From Mycobacterium kansasii ATCC 12478 (lineage in GTDB: Bacteria; Actinomycetota; Actinomycetes; Mycobacteriales; Mycobacteriaceae): DNA of 64,000 nt. The notes under the pieces were generated by a model. The model did not search any database. It was not told where the DNA came from and saw only the letters and a program-made list of their open reading frames with translations. Both the position numbers and the translations under genes were made by a program. Within the stretch, counting starts at the first letter, position 1. Every line of letters starts with the position of its first letter. This document shows positions 14,675 through 22,436 of this stretch, one piece after another. The stretch spans positions 6,138,001 through 6,202,000 of the forward strand of contig NC_022663.1 of the NCBI RefSeq assembly GCF_000157895.3, read 5' to 3'.

Positions 14675-16701
14675 CTACGACGTTGCTCGCATACATCCCC
14701 AGCCCGCCGCGCGGCGTCTGGCATCTCGGGCCGCTGCCCATCCGCGCTTACGCGCTGTTCATCATTACCGGCATCATCGTGGCCTTACTGATCGGCGACC
14801 GACGCTTTGTGGCCCGCGGCGGTGAGCGGGGCGTGATCTACGACATCGCGCTGTGGATGGTGCCTTTCGGCTTGATCGGCGGCAGGCTCTACCACCTGGC
14901 CACCGATTGGCGGACATATTTCGGCCACGGTGGCGCCGGGTTTGCCGCGGCACTGCGAATCTGGGATGGCGGCTTGGGCATCTGGGGGGCGATCGCCCTC
15001 GGCGCCGTCGGGGCGTGGATCGCCTGTCGGCGCCGCGGAATTCCGCTGCCGGCTTTCCTGGACGCGGCTGCTCCCGCAGTCGTGTTGGCGCAGGCTATCG
15101 GCCGGCTCGGAAATTACTTCAATCAAGAGCTTTACGGCCGCGAGACCACAGTGCCGTGGGGACTGGAGATCTTCTACCGGCGCGATCCCGCCGGATTCGT
15201 CGACGTTCATTCCCTCGACGGTGTCTCGACCGGGCAGCTCGCGGTCGTCGTGCACCCCACGTTCCTCTACGAATTGCTTTGGAACGTACTGGTATTCGCG
15301 ATGCTGATCTATCTGGATCGGCGTTTCACGATCGGGCATGGGCGACTGTTCGGGCTTTACGTCGCGCTTTATTGCGTCGGGCGATTCGGAGTCGAGCTGA
15401 TGCGTGACGATACCGCCACACACATCGCCGGAATCCGGATCAATCTGTTCACATCGACTTTCGTGTTCATCGGCGCCGTGGTGTATGTGATCTTGGCGCC
15501 GAAGGGCCGCGAGGATCCGGCCACGGTGCGTGGCACCGCCGTGGTCGGCGAGGAAGCGGCCGAGTCTGAGGAACCGGCCGAGCCTGAGGCCGAGGTCGTG
15601 GCTGTGGCTTCGGGCTCGGCGGCTGTCACCGCAGTCGCTGGGGCTGCCGGCGCCGAAGACGACGAACCGACTGAGTCGGCGGAAACACAGCGAGCTGGCG
15701 AACTCGCCGAGCCGCACACCCTGAAGGCCCCGGCCGCGGCGTCCGAGGACGGCGCAACCGAGGCTCGAGAAGCGGAGACCGAGGAGCCGGAAACCGGTCC
15801 GGAAACCGGTCCGGAAACCGGTCCGGAAACCGGTCCGGAAACCGGTCCGGAAACCGGTGAGGTAGCGGCCGAGGTGGCCCCCCAGGCCGAAGATGCCGAG
15901 GCTGAGCCGGCAGAGGCTGAAGAAGCCGAAGTGGCCGAGGCTGAGCCGGCAGAGGCTGAAGAAGCCGAAGTGGCCGAGGCTGAGCCGGCTGAGGCCGAAG
16001 ACGCCGAAGTGGCCGAGGTCGAGTCGGAGCCTGCGCCCGAGGAGCCTGAGGTCGACGAAGCTCGAGCCGAAGAATCGGAGGTCGTTGTCGACGAGTCTGA
16101 GGCCGAGTCGGCAGCCGACGAGGCTGAGGCCGCACAGGCTGAAGGCGAATCGGACATCGGGGAGCCAGAGCTTGCTGTGCCAGCCGTGACCGAAACCGAG
16201 GCGGAAGAGTCCGAAGTCGAAGAGCCTGAAGCAGCTTCCGCCGACGCCGCTGACGAAGCTGAGCCGGCGGAGGCTGAAGCTCCCGAGGCTAAGGTCGGCG
16301 AGGCTGAAGCTCCGGAGGTTGAAGCCGCGGATGCGCAGACCCCGGAGGTTGAACCCTCGGAGGTTGAATCCGAAAAGGCCGAGTCGCAGGCCGCAGACAC
16401 CGAAGCGGCAGATGCCGCAGACACCGAAGCGGCAGACACCGAAGCCGAAGAGGCCGAGGCCCAAGAGCCAGCGGCCCAAGCGCAGGCTTCGGAGCCTGAC
16501 GCGGAGGACACCACCGCGCCGAAGGCGGCGGAAGAGGATACTTCCGGTGGTGCTGACGACCAGGATGCCGACCGGGATGATCACCAGGATGGCGACCAGG
16601 CACCGCCCGTTCCCAGTGCGCAGACGTCGGACAGCACCGGCTCGACACGGCAGGGCTGGCGGGCTCGGTTACGTAACCGGCGACAGCGGTCGGGACGGTA
16701 G
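14671..16701 (+). CDS. lgt: Prolipoprotein diacylglyceryl transferase with long acidic repeat tail
   Basis: 676 aa. Residues 1 to about 280 are the membrane enzyme that transfers diacylglycerol to the lipobox cysteine. Seen are WDGGLGIWG, the signature GRLGNYFNQELYGR near residue 150, and CVGRFGVELMRDD with the essential arginine region. The remaining 390 residues are an extremely acidic, Ala/Glu/Pro-rich tail with no predicted helices in the membrane. It contains six perfect PETG units and three copies of a 13-residue AEAEPAEAEEAEV unit. The tail ends in a basic cluster (RQGWRARLRNRRQRSGR). The M. tuberculosis protein also has a tail, but I recall about 468 aa in total. Confidence 0.94.
   Translation: MTTTLLAYIPSPPRGVWHLGPLPIRAYALFIITGIIVALLIGDRRFVARGGERGVIYDIALWMVPFGLIGGRLYHLATDWRTYFGHGGAGFAAALRIWDGGLGIWGAIALGAVGAWIACRRRGIPLPAFLDAAAPAVVLAQAIGRLGNYFNQELYGRETTVPWGLEIFYRRDPAGFVDVHSLDGVSTGQLAVVVHPTFLYELLWNVLVFAMLIYLDRRFTIGHGRLFGLYVALYCVGRFGVELMRDDTATHIAGIRINLFTSTFVFIGAVVYVILAPKGREDPATVRGTAVVGEEAAESEEPAEPEAEVVAVASGSAAVTAVAGAAGAEDDEPTESAETQRAGELAEPHTLKAPAAASEDGATEAREAETEEPETGPETGPETGPETGPETGPETGEVAAEVAPQAEDAEAEPAEAEEAEVAEAEPAEAEEAEVAEAEPAEAEDAEVAEVESEPAPEEPEVDEARAEESEVVVDESEAESAADEAEAAQAEGESDIGEPELAVPAVTETEAEESEVEEPEAASADAADEAEPAEAEAPEAKVGEAEAPEVEAADAQTPEVEPSEVESEKAESQAADTEAADAADTEAADTEAEEAEAQEPAAQAQASEPDAEDTTAPKAAEEDTSGGADDQDADRDDHQDGDQAPPVPSAQTSDSTGSTRQGWRARLRNRRQRSGR
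15787..15858 (+). repeat. Six perfect 12-nt repeats inside lgt (PETG units)
   Basis: CCGGAAACCGGT is repeated six times without a mismatch. In the lgt frame it encodes PETGPETG and so on. Each unit is itself palindromic (CCGGAAACCGGT nearly equals its own complement), which favours slippage. Confidence 0.95.
15895..16011 (+). repeat. Three 39-nt repeats inside lgt (13-residue acidic units)
   Basis: Three head-to-tail 39-nt units encode AEAEPAEAEEAEV. The first two are identical and the third has a few changes (AEDAEV). Length is in-frame, so copy-number change would alter tail length without a frameshift. Confidence 0.9.
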
Positions 16702-16765
16702 CCGCCGGCGCGGTCCGGCACCGGCGGCTCGGGCGCAGACCCACTGAATCTGGCATGCTGAAGCG

Positions 16766-17170
16766 GTGACTGACCAGTCGTGGGCTGCGCAGCCCGGTTC
16801 ACCGGAGCAGCAACCGGGATATCCGCCGCCTTTTCCGCCGCCGTACTATCCGGAATACTCCCGGCCCGGCGGCTACTACGGCCCGGCAGCGGACCCGTCG
16901 GCTCCCTTCGGTCGGCATCCTGTTACCGGGCAACCACTTTCGGACAAATCGAAGACGATCGCGGGGCTGTTACAGCTGTTGGGGCTGTTCGGCATCGCCG
17001 GTATCGGCCGAATCTACCTCGGGCACACCGGGATGGGCATCGCGCAGCTGCTCGTCGGTTGGCTGACGTGCGGGGTCGGCGCCGTGATCTGGGGCGTCAT
17101 CGACGCGGTGCTGATCCTGACTGACAAAGTCAGCGACCCGTGGGGTCGCCCATTGCGCGATGGAACCTGA
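16766..17170 (+). CDS. TM2-domain membrane protein
   Basis: 134 aa, Rv1615-like. The N-terminal 50 residues are Pro/Tyr/Gly rich (PPFPPPYYPEYSRPGGYYG). They are followed by two membrane helices in the TM2 arrangement with the loop GIGRIYLGHTGMGIAQLL and a DPWGRPLRDG tail. TM2 domains are of unknown function; the Pro/Tyr leader is common in mycobacterial membrane proteins and may bind partners. The GTG at 16766 was chosen. The next gene starts 11 nt before its end. Confidence 0.85.
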   Translation: MTDQSWAAQPGSPEQQPGYPPPFPPPYYPEYSRPGGYYGPAADPSAPFGRHPVTGQPLSDKSKTIAGLLQLLGLFGIAGIGRIYLGHTGMGIAQLLVGWLTCGVGAVIWGVIDAVLILTDKVSDPWGRPLRDGT

Positions 17171-17612
17171 TCGGCCCGCCACAGCATCGGGGGCGCGCGG
17201 TAAGCACGCTCGGCGGCTTCGTCATCTCTACGGCGCCGCGGGCTCGGCCGTGCTGTTGGCCGGCGCATTGGGCTACGTCGGCGTGGTCGATCCGCACCGC
17301 AGCCACTCGCTGTACCCGCAATGTCCGTTCAAGTTGCTCACCGGCTGGAATTGCCCCGCGTGCGGTGGACTGCGGATGACGCATGACCTGCTGCACGGTG
17401 ATGTCGCGGCCGCCATCAATGACAATGTTTTCGTGGTTCTCTTGTTGGCCGGCATCCCCATGATTGCCGGTTGGATGCTGCTGCGCCGCCGTAATGGCCA
17501 GTCGTGGCTGCCCGCGCCCGCGATCATCACCCTTGCGGTGGCGACGGTGGTGTGGACCGTGCTGCGAAATCTGCCTGGTTTCCCGTTGGTGCCAACCGTT
17601 CTGGGCGGTTGA
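17160..17612 (+). CDS. DUF2752 membrane protein
   Basis: 150 aa, Rv1616-like. Three hydrophobic helices flank the DUF2752 hallmark CPFKLLTGWNCPACGGLR, in which paired cysteines (CP...CPxCG) resemble a metal or redox site. The ATG overlaps the TM2 gene by 11 nt, so they form one unit. Function is unknown for the family. Confidence 0.85.
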   Translation: MEPDRPATASGARGKHARRLRHLYGAAGSAVLLAGALGYVGVVDPHRSHSLYPQCPFKLLTGWNCPACGGLRMTHDLLHGDVAAAINDNVFVVLLLAGIPMIAGWMLLRRRNGQSWLPAPAIITLAVATVVWTVLRNLPGFPLVPTVLGG

Positions 17613-17637
17613 CCTCAGCCGGCGCCGGCCCGGTAGC

Positions 17638-18387
17638 TCAGTTGCCGAAGCCCGAAAGCGGGCCCGGGCCGCCAGGAGCCGCGCTAAGCCGACTGGCGGC
17701 AAAGGCCACCCCCTGCTCCACCACCAGCCCGTCGCCTGCGTACGCGTCATGGGCGGCGAAGTTCAGGCCGTCGGAGCAAACCGGATCCTCCGGTTCGCAT
17801 ACCTTGATTGTCTTGGCCTGATACGCGGGACCGATAGCGACCGGGGGCTGGCCGAGGAAGTCCATCGCCCGGTGGTTCGGCAACCCGAACAACACCACCG
17901 CGGCGACGTGATCAGCCACCTCGGGCGCCAACGGCTTGGGCACGCTGGCGGGATCGACACCATCCGGCACCGCGGCCGAGGTGACAAAGCCCATCACCGC
18001 CGCTCCCTGCGAATATCCGCCGAGGACCATTTTCGTCTGGGGGCAGCTGCCCGCCATGGAAACGACATGAGCACTAGCGTCTCGGATACCGTCGATCCCG
18101 GTATCCCACTGGTCACTGGCCGGGTAGTTGACCGGATATACGCCGAACGTCTTGCCGCCGAGTCGCGAGCGCAAGGAGTCGACAAATGCCTGCCCCGTGG
18201 GGCCGACACCCGGAGCCTCACCGGTACCCCGGGCGAACACCACCTCGACGTCGGGGCAGGGCTCGGCGGACGCCGCCGGGACCACAAACCCGGGAAGGAC
18301 GGAGGCGCTGATACCCCACGCGGTGACAATTGCGGGACCAAGGATTCGGACGACGGGAGAAGCAATCACGGCGCGGTAGGTGTCCAT
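17638..18387 (-). CDS. Secreted cutinase-family esterase
   Basis: 249 aa with a signal peptide of about 41 residues ending PAASA, then EPCPDVEVVFARGTGE. The serine is in GYSQGA. The catalytic aspartate is in CEPEDPVCSDG and the histidine in NFAAHDAY. Cysteine pairs (PCP...GSCPQ and VCEPEDPVC) match the two cutinase disulfides. Mycobacterial members (CFP21/Culp) hydrolyse lipid esters. It faces the DUF2752 gene tail-to-tail and diverges from pykA. I do not recall a cutinase at this place in M. tuberculosis. Confidence 0.93.
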   Translation of the reverse strand: MDTYRAVIASPVVRILGPAIVTAWGISASVLPGFVVPAASAEPCPDVEVVFARGTGEAPGVGPTGQAFVDSLRSRLGGKTFGVYPVNYPASDQWDTGIDGIRDASAHVVSMAGSCPQTKMVLGGYSQGAAVMGFVTSAAVPDGVDPASVPKPLAPEVADHVAAVVLFGLPNHRAMDFLGQPPVAIGPAYQAKTIKVCEPEDPVCSDGLNFAAHDAYAGDGLVVEQGVAFAASRLSAAPGGPGPLSGFGN

Positions 18388-18613
18388 ACGAGGAGTTTCT
18401 CAAATTGGCAAATTTTCGGCACCTTTTGCACGCGGAAAGTTGCCGGCGTACGGCGATCGACGGGCCGGCGCCGCCGCAGCCGCTCTGTGTTCGCATCGCG
18501 CGGAGAGTGGGCGCGCACACCCGCATTGCTACGCCCGCGGTCGGCTGTGGTCCGATCCGCGGGTATCGGCGAGGCGCACCGAAGGCACATGACCGCGACT
18601 ATGCTTTGTCGTC

Positions 18614-20032
18614 GTGACAAGACGCGGGAAGATCGTCTGCACTCTCGGGCCGGCCACCCAATCGGACGACATGGTCAGAGCGCTGGTCGAAGCCGGAATG
18701 GACGTCGCCCGAATGAACTTCAGCCACGGCGACTACGCCGATCACGAGGCCGCCTACAAACGAGTGCGGGCAGCCTCGGATGCCACCGGGCGTGCCGTTG
18801 GCCTGCTCGCCGACCTACAAGGCCCGAAGATCAGGTTGGGGCGCTTCGCGAGCGGGCCAACCTATTGGGCTGATGGTGAAACGGTCCGGATCACCGTCGG
18901 AGACTGCGACGGCTGCCACGACCGGGTGTCCACCACCTACAAGAGGTTGGCTCAGGACGCCACAGCCGGTGACCGCGTGCTGGTCGACGACGGCAAAGTC
19001 GGGTTGGTGGTCGATCACGTCGACGGCGACGACGTGGTGTGCACTGTCGTCGAGGGCGGCCCGGTCAGTAACAACAAGGGAATCTCCCTGCCCGGCATGA
19101 GTGTTTCCGCTCCCGCGTTGTCGGAGAAGGACATCGAGGACCTGACATTCGCGCTGAACCTGGGCATCGACATGGTGGCGCTCTCCTTCGTGCGCTCGCC
19201 CTCTGATGTCGAACTCGTCCACGAGGTGATGGACCGGATCGGCCGGCGGGTGCCGGTGATCGCCAAGTTGGAAAAGCCCGAAGCCATCGACAACCTCGAG
19301 GCCATCGTGCTGGCCTTCGACGCCGTCATGGTGGCGCGTGGTGATCTCGGGGTCGAGCTGCCGCTGGAAGAGGTTCCGCTGGTGCAGAAGCGAGCCATCC
19401 AGATGGCGCGGGAGAACGCCAAGCCGGTGATCGTGGCGACCCAGATGCTGGACTCGATGATCGAGAACTCGCGGCCGACCCGCGCCGAGGCCTCCGACGT
19501 CGCCAACGCGGTGCTCGACGGCGCCGACGCGCTGATGCTGTCCGGTGAAACGTCGGTCGGCAAGTATCCGCTGTTGGCGGTGCGGACCATGTCGCGGATC
19601 ATCTGTGCGGTCGAAGAGAATTCGACTGCGGCCCCGCCGCTGACGCATGTGCCGCGCACCAAGCGGGGCGTGATCTCCTACGCCGCCCGCGACATCGGCG
19701 AGCGACTGGACGCCAAGGCCCTGGTCGCTTTCACCCAATCCGGCGACACGGTGCGACGGCTGGCCCGCCTGCACACCCCGCTGCCGCTGCTGGCCTTCAC
19801 CGCCTGGCCCGAGGTGCGCAGCCAGCTCGCGATGACCTGGGGCACCGAGACATTCATCGTTCCGAAGATGGAGTCCACCGACGGCATGATCCGCCAGGTC
19901 GACAAGTCGCTGCTGGAACTCGGGCGCTACAAACGGGGCGACTTGGTGGTCATCGTCGCGGGTGCGCCTCCGGGCACGGTCGGTTCCACCAACCTGATCC
20001 ACGTGCACCGGATCGGTGAGGACGACGTTTAG
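18614..20032 (+). CDS. pykA: Pyruvate kinase
   Basis: 472 aa; converts phosphoenolpyruvate and ADP to pyruvate and ATP. Motifs: KIVCTLGPAT at the start, MNFSHGDYADH, the family signature IAKLEKPEAIDNLE with the catalytic lysine, and MVARGDLGVELP for metal binding. The C-terminal regulatory domain is complete. It starts with GTG 18614. Its TAG is followed directly by the TTG start of the thioesterase gene, so they are probably co-transcribed. Confidence 0.97.
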   Translation: MTRRGKIVCTLGPATQSDDMVRALVEAGMDVARMNFSHGDYADHEAAYKRVRAASDATGRAVGLLADLQGPKIRLGRFASGPTYWADGETVRITVGDCDGCHDRVSTTYKRLAQDATAGDRVLVDDGKVGLVVDHVDGDDVVCTVVEGGPVSNNKGISLPGMSVSAPALSEKDIEDLTFALNLGIDMVALSFVRSPSDVELVHEVMDRIGRRVPVIAKLEKPEAIDNLEAIVLAFDAVMVARGDLGVELPLEEVPLVQKRAIQMARENAKPVIVATQMLDSMIENSRPTRAEASDVANAVLDGADALMLSGETSVGKYPLLAVRTMSRIICAVEENSTAAPPLTHVPRTKRGVISYAARDIGERLDAKALVAFTQSGDTVRRLARLHTPLPLLAFTAWPEVRSQLAMTWGTETFIVPKMESTDGMIRQVDKSLLELGRYKRGDLVVIVAGAPPGTVGSTNLIHVHRIGEDDV

Positions 20033-20899
20033 TTGTCCGACTTTGACGAACTGCTGGCGGTGCTGGATCTCCGCCGGGTCGCCGACGACCGGTTCATCGG
20101 ATCTCATCCCAGCAAGAACCCGATGCGCACCTTCGGCGGGTTGCTGGTGGCGCAGTCGTTCGTCGCCAGCACCCGCACGTTGACCCGCGAAGAGCTACCG
20201 CCCAGCGCGCTCTCGGTGCATTTCATCAACGGGGGTGACACCACCAAGGACATCGAATTCCATGTGGTGCGGTTGCGCGACGAGCGGCGGTTCGCCAACC
20301 GGCGCGTCGACGCGGTACAGGACGGCACGTTGCTGTCTTCGGCGATGATCTCCTACATGTCCGGCGGTCCCGGGCTCGAGCACGCCGTGGATCCGCCGGA
20401 GGTGGACGAGCCGCACACCCGGCCACCCATCGGCGAGCTGTTGCGCGGCTACGAGGCCACCGTCCCGCACTTCGTCAACGCGTTGCAACCGATCGAGTGG
20501 CGCTATACCAATGATCCGTCCTGGGTGATGCGGGAGAAGGGCGATCGGCTTCCTTACAACCGGGTCTGGCTCAAGGCGCTGGGCGCGATGCCCGACGACC
20601 CGGTGCTGCACACCGCGACGATGCTGTATTCCTCAGACACCACGGTGTTGGACTCGGTGATCACCACCCATGGGCTGTCGTGGGGCTTCGACCGGATTTT
20701 CGCCGCCTCCGCCAACCACTCGGTGTGGTTTCATCGGCAGGTCGACTTCGACGACTGGGTCCTGTATTCGACCTCGTCGCCGGTGGCCGCGGATTCGCGC
20801 GGGCTGGGTACGGGTCATTTCTTCGACCGCGGCGGGCGACTCATCGCGACCGTGGTGCAGGAGGGCGTCCTGAAATACTTTCCCGCGGCCCGCCGATAG
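20033..20899 (+). CDS. tesB: Acyl-CoA thioesterase II (TesB type)
   Basis: 288 aa double hot-dog protein that hydrolyses acyl-CoA. Motifs typical of TesB include RTFGGLLVAQSFVAS near residue 26, HFINGGD, RRVDAVQDG, and in the second half SSDTTVLDSVITTHGLSW with the catalytic Asp/Thr region. The start is a TTG that abuts the pykA stop with no gap. Equivalent to Rv1618 (TesB1). Confidence 0.93.
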   Translation: MSDFDELLAVLDLRRVADDRFIGSHPSKNPMRTFGGLLVAQSFVASTRTLTREELPPSALSVHFINGGDTTKDIEFHVVRLRDERRFANRRVDAVQDGTLLSSAMISYMSGGPGLEHAVDPPEVDEPHTRPPIGELLRGYEATVPHFVNALQPIEWRYTNDPSWVMREKGDRLPYNRVWLKALGAMPDDPVLHTATMLYSSDTTVLDSVITTHGLSWGFDRIFAASANHSVWFHRQVDFDDWVLYSTSSPVAADSRGLGTGHFFDRGGRLIATVVQEGVLKYFPAARR

Positions 20900-21020
20900 A
20901 CAGGTGGGGTAACCGCAGGACAACCGCCGGTTTCGGCTCGACCAGGCCGCGCTCAGGCGTACCGTTCCTGGTAGCGGGTACCCTTCCGGCAGCTGAGAGG
21001 CAGGTCAGCGGGAGGTGAGC

Positions 21021-22436
21021 GTGAACGAACCGTCGGTTGATGTTGCGCCGCGGGTCCGCGCCCGCGAACGCGTCGTCGTCCATGTCGATTCACTCATGGC
21101 TCGCTTTGTCGGCGCCCTGGCGGTGTTCTGCGCGGCGTGCTGGCTGATTGCCCTGCTCGCACACAACTACCGGCACGAGGATTGGCAGGCAGCCGGGCGG
21201 CTGAGTTGGTCGCTGACGATGCTGGCGGCCGTCGCCTTGATCGCCCGGGGCATCTTCCTCGGGCGTCCGGTCACGGCCATGCATGCGGCTGCGGCCGCGC
21301 TATTCCTGGTCGCGGGGCTGGGCCTGCATGTGCTGTCGTTCGATCTGGCCGGTGAGATGCTGATCGCCGGATCGGGGTTGGTGTTGATGTGGCCGACGTC
21401 GTCGCACCCGCGGCCCGGCGCCTTACCCCGGGTGTGGGCCTTGATCAACGCCACCAGCGAGGATCCGTTGGCGCCGTTCGCCATGCAGGCGGACAAGTGC
21501 TACCACTTCAGCGCGGCCGGCACGGCGGCGCTGGCATACCGGACGCGGCTGGGCTTTGCGGTAGTCGCCGGGGATCCGATTGGTGAGGAATCGCAGTTTC
21601 CCGAGCTGGTTGCCGACTTTGCCGCCCTGTGTCATGCGCGGGGTTGGCGGATTGCGGTGCTGGCCTGTAGTGAGCGACGGCTGAGTTTATGGACCGATCC
21701 CGCCGTGCCGGGACGGTCGCTACGGGCGGTACCCATCGGGCGAGACGTCGTCATCGATGTCCCCAACTTCGCGATGGTGGGCCGCAAGTTCCGCAACCTG
21801 CGTCAGGCCGTCAAGCGGACCCATAACGCCGGCATCACCACCGAGATCGTGGCGGAGCAGGAACTCGACGACAACCAGCGCGCCGAACTGACCGAGATGC
21901 TGCTGGCGTCACCCAAGGGGGCGCGCACCGACCGCGGCTTCTGCATGAGCCTGGACGGCGTACTGGAAGGCAAATACCCAGGCGTTCAGCTGATCATCGC
22001 CAGGGACGCTTCGGGGCAGGTGCAGGGCTTCGACCGATTCACGACCGCGGGCGGCGGCAGTGATTACTCCCTCGACGTGCCGTGGCGGCGCCGTGGTGCC
22101 CCGAACGGGATCGACGAGCGGCTCAGCGTCGACATGATCACCGCCGCCAAAGAGGCGGGCGCGCAGCGGCTCTCGCTGGCGTTCGCGGCGTTCCCGGAGA
22201 TCTTCGACGCGGCGCACCGGAGCCGGCCGCAACGGCTGTTCTATCTGCTGATCCATCTGCTTGACCCGTTCATTTCCCTGGAGTCCTTGTACCGGTACCT
22301 GTGTAAATTCCACGCATTGGACGAACGGCGCTATGCGCTGGTCTCGTTGACCCAGATCGTTCCGCTGCTGCTGGTGCTGCTCTCCCTGGAATTCATGCCG
22401 CGGCGCCGAGGACTACCCGAAGGGTCACGCCGGTGA
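21021..22436 (+). CDS. Membrane protein with MprF-like C-terminal DUF2156 domain
   Basis: 471 aa, Rv1619-like. Residues about 25-120 contain four to five hydrophobic helices. Residues about 135-440 form the DUF2156/LPG-synthase C-terminal fold (two GNAT-like halves), with FSAAGTAALAYRTRLG, VVAGDPIGE, NLRQAVKR and QRLSLAFAAFPEIFD. Such domains transfer aminoacyl groups from tRNA to lipids in MprF, but no substrate is evident here. GTG 21021 has GGGAGG five bases upstream; a GTG at 21015 is the alternative. It resembles the N-terminal part of LysX in this window. Confidence 0.85.
   Translation: MNEPSVDVAPRVRARERVVVHVDSLMARFVGALAVFCAACWLIALLAHNYRHEDWQAAGRLSWSLTMLAAVALIARGIFLGRPVTAMHAAAAALFLVAGLGLHVLSFDLAGEMLIAGSGLVLMWPTSSHPRPGALPRVWALINATSEDPLAPFAMQADKCYHFSAAGTAALAYRTRLGFAVVAGDPIGEESQFPELVADFAALCHARGWRIAVLACSERRLSLWTDPAVPGRSLRAVPIGRDVVIDVPNFAMVGRKFRNLRQAVKRTHNAGITTEIVAEQELDDNQRAELTEMLLASPKGARTDRGFCMSLDGVLEGKYPGVQLIIARDASGQVQGFDRFTTAGGGSDYSLDVPWRRRGAPNGIDERLSVDMITAAKEAGAQRLSLAFAAFPEIFDAAHRSRPQRLFYLLIHLLDPFISLESLYRYLCKFHALDERRYALVSLTQIVPLLLVLLSLEFMPRRRGLPEGSRR

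Noticed and set aside
14785..16584. 599-codon minus-strand frame opposite lgt
   Set aside because: It is the mirror of the repeat tail (GFRTGFRTG, LGHFGFF repeats) and of a conserved enzyme on the other strand.
15626..16747. Possible second gene in the Pro/Arg-rich frames within the lgt tail
   Set aside because: Frames arise from GC-rich acidic codons read out of phase; no start signals or conserved motifs.
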